Part shown: one piece after another, positions 11,159-22,000 of the stretch
How the letters are laid out: each line of letters begins with the position of its first letter
Numbering within the stretch: position 1 is the stretch's first letter
DNA from: Phymorhynchus buccinoides
Lineage: Eukaryota > Mollusca > Gastropoda > Neogastropoda > Raphitomidae
Length of the DNA stretch: 64,000 bases
NCBI GenBank assembly: GCA_017654935.2
Contig: CM065689.1
Span: 60,916,600 to 60,980,599, forward strand
Reading direction: 5' to 3'
Made by a program: the position numbers and the translations under genes
Notes under the pieces: generated by a model
Database searches by the model: none
Told to the model about the DNA's origin: nothing
Seen by the model: only the letters and a program-made list of their open reading frames with translations

Positions 11159-12337
11159 GTTCACATCTGAATGCTGAACAAGGCGTTTGGTTGCTGTCTT
11201 GTACGGTATCAGGACAAGTACCCCCTGGACAACTACCCCCCTAGGACATCCACTCCCTGGACAAGTACCCCCCACAAATTATTTCTTAAACATTATTGTT
11301 AAAGAAATTGTCTATGTGATAACAAAATTAAAACCATGCGGTCGACATACTTACACTGACATACACCACAAAAAAGCGAAAAATCTTCATACAAAATAAG
11401 TGATAGTATCTATACAATATGACACATTGTGTTTGTTACATACTGGTTCATACACGATCATCATTGAGCACACGAGCATTAGGCCTACTCTCGATGCAAA
11501 ACATGTACACATGCGCACACACACTGACACAAAACAGAAAAAAGGTGTAAAAAGGTCGAGGACATTTGAGAGAGGGAATAAACACACAGTCACATCAACT
11601 GATGAAGCATTCTGGGTATATCATTGCCTTGTATATAGAAATTAGTCCATGAAATGTAAAATAAAATATAATATACAAAGTTTTAAAAAGTCATTTTTTT
11701 ATTACACTATTTATGTTTTCAGGGGGGTACTTGTCCGATGGGTAGATGTCCTAGGGGGGTAGTTGTCCAGGGGGTGACTGTCCGGGGGTACTTGTCCGAT
11801 GTGTAGATGTCCTAGGGGGATAGTTGTCCAGGGGGTGACTGTCCGGGGGTACTTGTCCGGTGGGTAGATGTCCTAGGGGGGTAGTTGTCCAGGGGGTGAC
11901 TGTCCGGGGGTACTTGTCCGGGGGGTAGATGTCCTAGGGGGTAGTTGTCCAGGGGGTGACTGTCCAGCGGTATTTGTCTGGGGGGTACTTGTCTGGGGGG
12001 TACTTGTCCTAGAACCGTCTTGCACAGGTGAAATCATTACATATGGTTAGGCTAATAGTGAATAAAACTGGGACGAAAGGAAATTGAAGTAAATATAAAG
12101 CTTTTAGGGTTTATTCGAGCTTATTGTGAATTAGTTGAGAAAGTGTGGCATCAATGCATGGAATAGTAGAGATCGGGAAGATTAATTTATGAAATGAAAA
12201 GATGATGCATATATAAAGAAATGGCATGAAACTGATGGCTTCTGTGTTGCTTTATGTTATGATTTTATTCATGTGTTATACTTGGAAATAAAGAGTTCAC
12301 ATTTGAATGCTGAACAAGGCGTTTGGTTGCTGTCTTG
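11159..12337. mobile_element. Insert bounded by 43-bp direct repeats with inverted minisatellite arms
   Basis: A 43-bp sequence (starts GTTCACAT, ends GCTGTCTTG) occurs at 11159-11201 and again, in the same orientation, at 12295-12337, with one clear difference. Just inside the left copy are GGACAAGTACCCCC / GGACAACTACCCCC units (about 11206-11276). Just inside the right end the same units occur in the opposite orientation (TACTTGTCC with G runs) as a larger array at 11720-12012. The middle (11280-11715) is AT-rich and non-coding. Overall it looks like a small foldback element or a duplication-flanked insertion. A 43-bp direct repeat is too long for an ordinary target-site duplication. The same structure is seen at about 34551-35754. 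Confidence 0.5.
11720..12012 (+). repeat. About 60-bp minisatellite of 'GGGGGTACTTGTCC' units
   Basis: Unit starts at about 11727, 11786, 11847 and 11907 give a period of 59-61 bp. Each unit is made of smaller blocks GGTACTTGTCC, GGTAGATGTCCTA, GGTAGTTGTCCA and GGTGACTGTCC separated by G runs. The other copy (35126-35430) differs in unit composition and length. Confidence 0.85.
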
Positions 12338-12342
12338 CACAG

Positions 12343-12477
12343 GTTAAAAGATCACCTTCACATTCACGAACTCCAGGCCTTCCCAGAGCATACAAGATCC
12401 CCCTGGCCATTTTCAACCACATGCCTCGCTATGCCTTGCAGGGAACCGTGGTCCAACACATGTTCAACTGTTTATGA
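12343..12477 (+). CDS. Possible terminal exon of unknown protein (weak)
   Basis: After an acceptor-like CTTGCACAG at 12334-12342 the sequence is open for 44 codons (ends TVVQHMFNCL) to TGA at 12475-12477. It is less AT-rich than its flanks. The acceptor side is part of the 43-bp direct repeat that also sits at 11159-11201, so the insert may have duplicated an exon boundary. I recognise no family. It could be part of a transposon or chance. Confidence 0.25.
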   Translation, partial: VKRSPSHSRTPGLPRAYKIPLAIFNHMPRYALQGTVVQHMFNCL

Positions 12478-12619
12478 CTATTGTTGTGACTTTTTGGACT
12501 TGTACCCATTGATATCCGTCTTCTCTGTCAATCACGTGATGTTTCGAAATTAATTTTAGTCTTCGGACTTATGTTCAAGGAATAACATACTTTTGTTTTC
12601 AAATTGAATAGAACTTATA

Positions 12620-13480
12620 ATTTCGTTATGGAACCCTTGGTGATCTTAAAAAACACAATATCCCCTACTTTTGTGAGCAGGATATTACGAAATGGGAGTT
12701 CTAACTCTCACAGAACTCCGAAAAACTTCTGCTTCAAAATTTGTTTTGAAGAGTTTTTCACAAAATAATTTTTGCTCAGAAGAGGTATGTCTAAAATCTG
12801 AAAAAGAATTTGAAGACGTGCACAACATATTCAATCCACAAAATCTTTTTATTCGTTTTCCTCTGATCTTTTAAGATATATAAAAAATAGATGAAAGAAA
12901 CATTGCTATCAATCCCACATTTTGTCCCGTGCCAAAATGGGAGCAATCAAAAGTTATTTTTGATATTGATCACACTCATTTATCTAAAAAAAGATTCTCT
13001 CAATATTTTGAGCATGTCTGTGTACACGCACTTAAAAAATAACTACAATCATCATTTAAAGACATTCACAGATGTTTCAGTGTTAGATGTTAATAACATG
13101 GGTGCAGCTTTCACTATTCCGAGCTTAAAAGTAGAAAAGTTGTTCTATCTTGGTCAAAAGTTGTTTGTATATATAGCGCTCAATGACTTGCTATGCTTAA
13201 GTGTTTGGATTTCATTGTAAGTTTTCCTATAAATAACAGCCAAATCTTAATATGTGTTGATTCTAAAGCAGCATTGTATGTTATTAAGTCTCCCAATTAA
13301 TGTATACGACTGGACATGATAATTGAAATTAATCATATCACACACCTTCTTTCCATGAAAGGCACTACCGTTACCTTTTGTTGGGTGTCTTCCCATTGTG
13401 GAATATATGCAAACGAACGGGTAGACCAAGCTGCAAAAAAGAGCTAAAAATACTAACGACGCAGTATCAATTAATGGAAC
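12620..13480 (+). pseudogene. RNase H fragment of an I-like non-LTR retrotransposon
   Basis: Broken frames encode the end of a non-LTR polyprotein. HNIPYFCEQDITKWEF (near 12655) precedes the RNase H fold: FTDVSVLDVNNMGAAFTIPSL (near 13070, where the usual TDGS is TDVS), then ICVDSKAALYVIK (near 13250, second catalytic Asp region) and FCWVSSHCGIYANERVDQAAKK (near 13380, matching the typical WVPSHxGIxGNExAD motif). Stops and frameshifts show it is dead. Its 3' end runs through 13481-14143 to a (GAA)n tail. It is probably the downstream part of the same element as the RT at 8380-9725. A second copy lies at 36037-36900. Confidence 0.8.
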
Positions 13481-14143
13481 ATTAATTATAAATCTGACAG
13501 AATGTTTCTCAATAATAAACCAAACATCTCATGAAAATGTCAAAACTGTATTGATGAACTCAGACATTCAATATTATAATCACTTATTAAATCTAATGAT
13601 AGATATAACGAGATATCATTATACAAACGTGTTATTTTCTCGTCAAGGGAGATTGAAAGTCTAATCCATAGATTTCGTTTGAATTAATGTAAAACAAAAT
13701 ATTGTCATACTGTTAAATATATTGACGGTTCGACACCATTGTCTCTAACCTGTATACTAAGCAATTATTATATTCTTGATTCAGTTTGTAAATGTTTATT
13801 GACGGTTTTACTGATGGATCGACACCATTGTCTCTAACGTGTATACAAAGCAATTATTATATTCTTGATTCAGTTTGTAAATGTTTATTAAGTAGTTCAT
13901 TTAGCATTTATCTTTAGCATTGTTCTTTGTTTGGTTATAGTCTTTAAGTGTAAGTTTTGTTTTTTTATTGGGGTGAGGGTGTCATGATTAGGCCTGCATT
14001 ACTATATCTATTACTTACTGTAATTCTTACACTCACACACTTAGACACAGCCACTTACACTCACCATACCAACATCACAATATAATATTGTCTGAATCAC
14101 TTGTAGTGGAAGGACGTTAAACTGAAGAAGAAGAAGAAGAAAA
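13481..14143 (+). other. 3' end of the retroelement, with an internal duplication and (GAA)n tail
   Basis: A segment starting CGACACCATTGTCTCTAAC occurs twice (about 13730-13800 and 13820-13890), a local duplication of about 90 bp. The stretch closes with GGAAGGACGTTAAACTGAAG and a GAA run to 14143, which fits an I-like element whose 3' end is a short simple repeat. Confidence 0.55.
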
Positions 14144-14150
14144 CAATAAC

Positions 14151-14265
<115 letters not shown>

Positions 14266-14771
14266 GCACGCACGCACGCGTACACAAATATACATATTCT
14301 TGCAAGACAAAATCCCACATAGACTGCACAGTGTATTTTCGAACAAAAACAAGTTACCATTCCCACAAACTTTATACTCTCTGTTTAGGGTATTTTCATA
14401 TATTTTTGTAGGGCCTACGTATTCTACGTGTATGCAAAATATAAAATTAAAATTTGAAAGATGTCTTTTACGAAATCAATCAGAAAACAAAGAGCCCAAC
14501 TCACTATTCCATGTCAGATTTCTAGAAGTGAATTTGTTTTCCGAATGTCAAACTTCAATTGACTGAAAAATCAAACTAGAACTGGTCTTCAAAATGTTTT
14601 ATATGTATTCATTACAAAATTTAGCTCCGTGTTGTGAAGGCAAACTTTTAATATATGCAAACTTTCTATTTTGTCTGGTTTTCTCAATACAAGCACGGTA
14701 ACAAATATGCATAAATTACAAATATTCAAACAAAATACAAATTTGAACAATTGAAAATGAAGAAAGAACTA

Positions 14772-16297
14772 CACTACTCACAAAAAGTTAAGGATCACTA
14801 TGAGAAAACAGGTGCGCAATAAACTCCGTTCGCTCCTGTTATTTATTTCTCAGTCAAGCCAAATTGTTATGAATTCTTGTTCAGCTGTAAGTGGGCGATG
14901 TTGTGTTAGTGGAAACATTGCACGTGATTCTCTATTACTGAGCTTGGCAGCAAAAGAAAAAGCGGAAACTTGCGAAAAAGGACCTTGTTTTGGATCGTTC
15001 TGCATGAACACATTGCACAAGCCAGATGGAAAAACCATTATGCACGTGCAAGCACTACTGTTTATGTGTGAGATGCTGTCTCTTGCTTGGCTTTATAAGA
15101 AGACATACCACCAGTATTAGGCCTGATTTGACAATGCCTCCACGACGAAAATTGAGCGAGTTGGATAGGGGACGAGCTGTTGCATGGTTCCAAGATGGTG
15201 TTCCCAAGCGAGAAGTGGCCAGGCGACTTCAGGTGTCCATCTCGGTCATTGTCAGACTGATTCAACGCTTCACAGCCACTGGGAGGGTCCATGAAAGACG
15301 CAGATCTGGTCGACCGAAGAAGACAACTCCACGTGAAGATCGTCTCATTGAACGACAAGCCCTGCAGACAAGAACAGCCTCTTCCAGCATCATTCGAAGG
15401 CAGCTGAGGGTGGCTACTAACATCAACATCAGCCAGCAGACCATACGGAACCGCCTTCATGGGTTTAACCTCCGTTCTCGTCGCCCAGCTGTACGGCCAC
15501 GCTTAACTCCAGCCCATAGGGCAGCACGCCGCGCCTTCTGCAGACGTCACGTGAGGTGGACACGTCAGCAATGGTCCCAGGTCCTGTTCAGTGATGAATC
15601 ACGCTTCACCCTGAACCACAACGACGGCCGACTGAGGGTCTGGAGGCGCCCAGGGGAACGCTTTATTGACGCCACTGTCCAAGAAAAGGTGGCCTTTGGT
15701 GGAGGTTCTGTAATGGTCTGGGGGGCCTTCAGCCTTCACCACAGAACACCCTTGTATCATGTACAGGGTAACCTGACTGGCCTCCGATACCGGGATGAGA
15801 TCCTTCGACCGCTGGCTGTGCCTACACTGCAGCAGATGGGACCGCCGGCTGTCTACCAGGATGACAACGCTCGCCCCCACAGGGCAAGGGTGGTCAACGA
15901 CTTCCTGCAGCAGTCTGGAGTCAACAGAATGGAGTGGCCAGCATGCAGTCCCGATCTCAACCCGATTGAGAACCTCTGGGATGAGCTGGATCGCAAAGTG
16001 AGGAGCAACCACCCCCCTCCCAGGGATGCCCAGCACCTCTACCAGATGCTGCAGGCTGAGTGGCAGGCGCTTCCACAGAGGATCTTCACCACCCTGGTCA
16101 ACTCCATGAGGACTCGCTGCGTCGAGTGCCAGAACAGCCATGGCGGATACACGCATTACTGAACTTTTGGGAGCATCAGAATGCCCTGTCTTGTGATTTC
16201 AATGACTTTGGGAAATCAAATTTCGATACGTACCCACTTTGATCAAATGTACAGACCAAACGATTGCTCGAAATTGAAGGCAATTGTGTATCGTTAA
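14772..16297 (+). mobile_element. Tc1-type DNA transposon, right end deleted (block R copy 1)
   Basis: The left end starts after a TA at 14770-14771, and its inverted repeat reads CACAAAAAGTTAAGGATCACT at 14780-14799 (21 bp shared with the other end). In block R copy 2 the right end is present (39799-39825, followed by TA). Here a deletion of 115 bp, starting after the bases TCGTTA at about 16296, removes the right terminal repeat and joins directly to the flanking DNA. The transposase gene is intact. With one terminal repeat missing, this copy should be immobile even if its protein works. Confidence 0.88.
15134..16162 (+). CDS. Tc1-type transposase, full length
   Basis: 342 residues, the usual length for Tc1 transposases. 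I start it at the ATG at 15134 (MPPRRKLSELDRGRAV), because the family's paired helix-turn-helix begins there; an ATG 36 codons upstream adds only unrelated sequence. Residues 1-110 form the DNA-binding region with a GRPKK hinge at 59-63. The catalytic DDE triad is D154 (FSDES), D244 (YQDDNARPH) and E279 (NPIENLW). Thirty-four residues separate the last two, the DD34E signature of Tc1. GGGSVMVWGAF at 189-199 is the glycine-rich box. It cuts and pastes its own element by binding the inverted repeats, inserting at TA. No stop or frameshift is present, and the block R copy 2 protein appears identical, so the enzyme may be functional or recently inserted. The gene is noticeably more GC-rich than its surroundings. 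Confidence 0.95.
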   Translation: MPPRRKLSELDRGRAVAWFQDGVPKREVARRLQVSISVIVRLIQRFTATGRVHERRRSGRPKKTTPREDRLIERQALQTRTASSSIIRRQLRVATNINISQQTIRNRLHGFNLRSRRPAVRPRLTPAHRAARRAFCRRHVRWTRQQWSQVLFSDESRFTLNHNDGRLRVWRRPGERFIDATVQEKVAFGGGSVMVWGAFSLHHRTPLYHVQGNLTGLRYRDEILRPLAVPTLQQMGPPAVYQDDNARPHRARVVNDFLQQSGVNRMEWPACSPDLNPIENLWDELDRKVRSNHPPPRDAQHLYQMLQAEWQALPQRIFTTLVNSMRTRCVECQNSHGGYTHY

Positions 16298-16401
16298 TTA
16301 ACAGGAAGAGAGATTGGGCGTAGTTGTATCAATACCGTACCTTGATGTTGATAACATATACACACAAGCATGAATGTAGTTTGATTTCTCTTATCAATTG
16401 C

Positions 16402-16407
16402 TTTATT
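16402..16407 (-). promoter_or_regulatory. Poly(A) signal AATAAA
   Basis: AATAAA on the - strand about 19 nt after the TGA of the - strand terminal exon. It would give a very short 3' UTR. Confidence 0.4.
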
Positions 16408-16425
16408 TCTCCTCTTTATGGATAT

Positions 16426-16652
16426 TCACAGCTTTCTGACTACAACCCTGGAAATCAGGTAGTCACTCCTGTACGTCTCCGGGTCCTTGGACATCACCAG
16501 GGAGTGGAACCTTCCGTACAGCTCCTCCACAATGGCCGATTTCTGCCGTTCACTGCGTGTCTCTGACAGACTGCTGTAGAACGTGGTCCTGGACCACACC
16601 TCCGTGGATGTCTTCATCCAGTCAGCGAAGAAAGCTCTTCCCTTCTCTGTGT
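16426..16652 (-). CDS. Terminal coding exon, methyltransferase-like protein (- strand, block R copy 1)
   Basis: 227 nt with the same length, acceptor (CTCCTTACAG) and phase 1 entry as the exon at 2586-2812. It encodes DTEKGRAFFADWM to SRVVVRKL and a TGA. Its partner exon is 30278-30452 on the same strand, leaving an intron of about 13.6 kb that has absorbed the 9.1-kb foldback element and a split retroelement. Family assignment rests only on the methyltransferase-like C-terminal strand pattern. No earlier exon is visible, so it may be an isolated gene tail. Confidence 0.6.
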
Positions 16653-17936
16653 CTGTAAGGAGAACAGGAAACTGAGATATAGTTAATCTTCTATGACAAT
16701 ATCAGCACATTATCTAAAGACCACAATGCGCTTCATACATGCTAAATTTGAGGGGAATGTGATACGTTTTGGAATGTAGATAACTGAGAAAGTGTACGCT
16801 TATGGTCAGTCTACATTTCGAGGTATCCTTCCTAATCACATATACACTTGGTCATCCTTTCAAAGCAAACGGTTATGGCGTCAGACCAGGTCGATCCGCT
16901 TTAACTTTGCAGAAGATAATAAGATACAGTCACAATGGATTAAATTGGAGAAATAAGTGGGAGGGAGACCAATTGAAGCTTGACAAATAAAAACAATGAT
17001 GATGAGGAAATTGAAGCTTGTTTTCTTGAAGAATGTCCAGCTTGGTTGCAGTTGTGTGGGCACTTGCGTTGGTATGATGGAGTAGATTACCTTAGATACC
17101 AGTGCACGTATGGCACGTCCAAAGCGCCTTTGGGTAAACAGGCGTTTATATTTTAATCTGCAATGGTGTCTCCTCCCTCTAGAAGGGACCTGAGGCCATA
17201 TAACAATCAGTAGACAAGAAACATTGCGAGTATTTCTTTAGTTGGAGTTTTCAATGATCTGTTTCCTGCAAAGTTTTGCTAAAGAGGTATCATCTTAAAA
17301 TATCCAAACGATGATTTATTACTTTGTTTCTGGATCACACTGATCCAGATATGTCATTATCAGTCACAATGTCCCAGATGCCAGATGACGTCCATTCACA
17401 AACAATGAACCCCACCCCTCCTCCAACCTTCAGTAAGCTGATGGGGCAATCAACTGTCATAACAGTTCTGAAGATCCAGGTATGATATTTTATCAAGGCT
17501 TCCCAAAACAAATGCCTACTGTGTTCTCTATCTCGTCAGCACTTATTAAAAAATCATTTCAATTAGAGAGTTCACAATGCTATGGCTTTGACAGTTACAA
17601 CCACCCCTTCACAACTGTAACGGTCATTCTCTTCCAACATCTGTTAAATAAAGTGGAAACCCTTGAGCCAATTGTGGACTGTTGTTTCCAATAGATAAAA
17701 GTCTTAAAAACAATTTGCCAACGTGTGATATGTTTGTTTTAATGTCTTTTCTTGGCCTTATAGCGCACCTTATGCATACATGTACATGTGTCGGTATATG
17801 AAATTAACTGCTGCAACTATGAAGAGTACCTTTTAAAGTGCTCATGCTAATGCTAAAACGTTCCTGTACCAAGCAAACGTGTGTTGAATTACAAAGACCT
17901 ACTTTGATGCAAGTGCATGAGCGCGCTTGTGCGGTG

Positions 17937-17939
<3 letters not shown>
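16653..17939. other. Intron sequence of the - strand gene, nothing recognised
   Basis: No transposon motif, RNA gene or convincing exon. There is a GATGATGAGG patch near 17000. Confidence 0.4.
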
Positions 17940-18031
<92 letters not shown>

Positions 18032-18167
18032 GTGTGTGTGTGTACGCGTGCGTGTACGCGTGTGTGTTTGTGCGTATGTGTGTGTGTGCGTGTGCGCGGG
18101 GGGTGTTTTTTGGATGCGTGTGCGCGTATATGATTGTGTGTGTGTGCATGCGTGCGTGCATGTGCGT

Positions 18168-18210
<43 letters not shown>
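17940..18210. repeat. Long (GT)n/(GC)-mixed microsatellite
   Basis: Nearly pure GT at 17940-18043, mixed GT/GC to 18170, then pure GT to 18210. The copy at 41474-41747 differs in length and interruptions. Confidence 0.95.
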
Positions 18211-18212
<2 letters not shown>

Positions 18213-18761
18213 GCAGCCGGCTGGAAAGGTGAATTGATATGCTATTTAAAATAGAGGTTTTGTCTCGCAAGTGTCAAGCGTCTTTGGTGAAATATTGGTT
18301 GATCTATATTGATAATTAAGTTGTGCTGAGATGTGATAATTTATCGTTGGCTCACCCTACAGGTTCTCTGTTAACTTGTGGCTGGTTGTTTCTGCAGAGT
18401 TTTACATTCACGTTTTTGTGAGCGTGCTCGAATGTTTTCCTATATGAAATTTTCTCTCCACGTTTCTGTTTTTCATTTTCTTCTTTCCAAAAGCCCTCCA
18501 TTGTTCATCCCCTTAGTTTTCTGTTGCAAGAGCATTATCTATTTCGTTTGCATTACTATTTGTTTGATTTGACTGATTATTTGTCACTGGTTGTCAAAGG
18601 TGTGTATGCATTAATTTGGCTAGTAAGCTCCATTATCTTATCACCTTCTTGTGTTGGGTATAATTAGTTGTAAACTAGTTGCCAGTGGATCTTATTGCTT
18701 ATCCACTTTTTATTTTTACTGTGATCATTTTCAATTTGTGTTGTGTATGTATGAATGATTC

Positions 18762-19066
18762 ATGTTTGCTATGACCTCTACTTTAGATACTTGGCCCTCA
18801 CAGGGGGGACTCCGTATTGGATACCTAAATATTAATAGCGCCAGAAATAAGACCGATGAAATAGCTACAATTTTACATAACAACGGTAATCATTTTCACT
18901 TATTTTGTATAGCTGAGTCCTGGTTAACTGATGCAATACCTGATTCCCATATGTCCATGCCTAACTATGACATGATTCGTTTAGATCCCATGGCACCCCG
19001 TTCAACTGGCTTACTTTTATACTGCATACGTTCCCTAACGCTCAAAAGAAAACCTCACCTAGAAAA
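18762..19066 (+). pseudogene. Non-LTR retrotransposon endonuclease, N-terminal part
   Basis: Open frame with the start of an APE-type endonuclease: GLRIGYLNINSARNKTDEI (N in the LN position), then LFCIAESWLTDAIPD (catalytic Glu region), then PNYDMIRLD. It breaks off at the foldback insertion at 19067-19074. The second half of the domain resumes at 28186. Part of the domain between the two halves (including the usual YRPP region) is missing, so the element was already decayed before the insertion. APE endonucleases nick the target for retrotransposition. Confidence 0.8.
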
Positions 19067-19074
19067 TCACAGCA

Positions 19075-22000
19075 GTAGTTTATACTCGGTAGATCGTCCC
19101 GCGTTGACCTTGGCGCGTGCTCAAGGTTGTATGCAAATGAGGTCTCAAGGACGAAGGTGACTGACATTAAAAGGTCATAGTGACCCGCAAGGTCATGAAC
19201 CTGTCCCTGGCTTGTTGTTTTCCCTCTCCTGTCTGCGCGCAAGAGGGAGTTCCTCCGGTGATACGCAAGCGGTATTGATTGACCTTTGCAGGAAGTTTTG
19301 GTTTTTTTTAATGGAACACCCATGGTTGTATTACTACTTTTTTGTTGTTGTTGTTGTTGCTCGCACCACTGTTGATATTATAAATGTAGATAGAAGATGA
19401 GGCGAGTGACCTTTTACCACCACCCGTAGTAAAGAAAGGTTGAATATATTATAGCCGGGAGAAGGGGAAAGACTTGGAAAGGGACAGGCATACAGACAGA
19501 AAGCAAAATAGAATCAATACTTTTTACACGCATACAAACACATACACACGCATGCAGACACAATCACACATTTTATCAAGACAGAAAGACAGTCAAGGAA
19601 TAAAACAAAAATAGACAATCAGTGGACTGAAGGTAAAGAAAGAAGAACATTCTGGTTTAAACTCAAACAAAAGTTGTTTTATTTATTATTTCCTTTTATT
19701 TGACTTTTGTTTGTTTGTATTAAAGAGATTTCTGTCAGCGTGATGATGATGATGATGATTGTTTTGCTTGCAATGACAAATACAACTATACATGTTTTGT
19801 TCAATTTGAGGATGACAATCAATTAAAAATGTTCTTTATGAAACTAGATGAGAATAGAGGTAAAGATGATGATGAATGTTGCTGTTAAAAACAAATCACA
19901 CAGTTGAAAGTGTTGGTTGATAGTGAACAAGTTATGATGATAGACACAAAAACACCAGGGTCTGTTTAAGCAACAACATTAAAACAGAGGGATAAACCTA
20001 AATCTCAGACACCTTATCTTGAAAACAGAGAACACATGTTTTGTTTTTTCAACCAACCTTGGCACGCACTCAGGGTCGTATGCAAATGAGGTCAAGGTCG
20101 AAGGTGACTGACACGAAAAGGTTATAGTGACCCGCAAGGTCATGAACCTGTCCCTGGGTTGTTGTTTTTTCTTCCCATTCAGCGCAAGAGCGAGTTCCTC
20201 CGGTGATTGACCTTTGCAAGAAGGTATTGTTTATGGCAGACACTGGGTTTTATTACTGCTGAGTTGTTGTTGTTTTTTGTGTGTGTGTTTTTTGCTAGTG
20301 ACACTGTATAAAAGAATGAAGATAGAAGATGAGGCGGGTGACCTTTTTACTACCACCTGTAGTTAAGAAAGGTTGGGTACATTATAGGGGAAGACATGGA
20401 AGGGAAGACAGACAGACGGAAATCAACATGATATCAATACTTATTACATGCATACAAACACTGACACACGCATGTGGACACAGTCTTTGACATAGGCACA
20501 CACATCCTATCAAGAGAGAAGAGACAGAAAGACAGTCAAGGAATAAAACAAAAATAGACAGTCAGTGGAGTGAAGGTAGAGAAAGAAGAACATTCTAGTT
20601 CAGACTCAAACAAAGGTGGTTTTATTCTTTATTCACGTTTAGTTGACTTTTTTAGGGGGTCATTAAAGAGATTTCTGCCAGCATGATGATGATAATAAGG
20701 AGAATAATGAGGAAGAGGATTGCTTGTAGTTACAAACACATTTTTGTTTGGTTGTTTAATGCACTTTGAGGATGACTTTGTTTAAAAATTTTTTATCTTT
20801 GTTAAATTAGGTGAGAACATAGAGATGAAGATGTTGAATGTTGTTGCTGTCGCTTTAATTTACACGTTTTTAAATTGTTGGTTGATAGCAAACAAGTTAT
20901 GATGATAGACACGGAAACACCAGGGTCTGTTTAAGCAACATTGAAGGTGTCAGTATTGATTACCTCTCTTCCTACTAATAAGCTGACGGCTGTCAACGCG
21001 TCAGAATTTTCTACATCAGGCTCCTTACGCTTTATTGATTGTTTGGGAGAAGAAGAAGAACACTGTGTGCAACAACCTTTGAGTAGTAGTAGTAACGTTT
21101 TAGTTTACATAGCCTAAACTACTGAATGGTTGATGACAATGATGATGCTCTTGGCAATGTTATCTTTACATAGCTTAAAATACTATATGGATATTGCTGC
21201 TGCTGATGATGATGATGCTCTCGATAATGTCACCTTGACATAGCCTAAACTACCGAATGGATGATGATTAGCAGTCTTTGAGTAGCAGTAGCGTTTTCGT
21301 TTACATAGCCTAAACTACTGAACGACTGCTGATGATGATATTGGTGATGTTACCTTTGCATAGCCTAAACTACTGAACGGCTGATGATAATGCGCAGCAG
21401 CCTTTGAGTCGCAGTCATGTTTTAGCTTACATAGCCTAAACTACTGAACCGCTGATGATGATGATGCTCTTGGCGATGTTTCCTTAATATAACCTAATCT
21501 ATTGAACAGATGATGATGATGATGATGTGCAGCAACCTTTAAGTAGTAGTGTTTTACTTTAAATAACCTAAGCTACTGAACAGATTATGATGAAGCACAG
21601 CAACATTTGAGTGTTAGTGTTTTAGTTTACATAGCCTAAGCTACTGTACTGATGATGTTGACATGCAGCAATCTTTGAGTGGTAGTAATGTTTTTGTTTA
21701 CAAAGCCTAAACTACTGAACGACTGATGATGATGATACTCTTGGTAATGTTATTTTGACATAACCTAAGCTACTGAACGGATGATGACGATGCGCAGCAG
21801 CCTTTGAGTAGTAGTCGTGTTTCAATTCACATAGCCTAAACAACTGAATAGCGCGGGTGATGTTAATGTGTAGCAGCGTTTTAGTTTTTATATAGCCTAA
21901 GCTACTGAACGGCTCGTGGTGACAATGCTCTTGATGATGTCATCTTGACATAGCCCAAACTACTGAATGGATGATGATGATGATGTTCAACAACCTTTGA

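Noticed and set aside
15599..16156. 185-codon - strand frame opposite the Tc1 transposase (also 39020-39577)
   Set aside because: It is the antisense shadow of the DD34E transposase.
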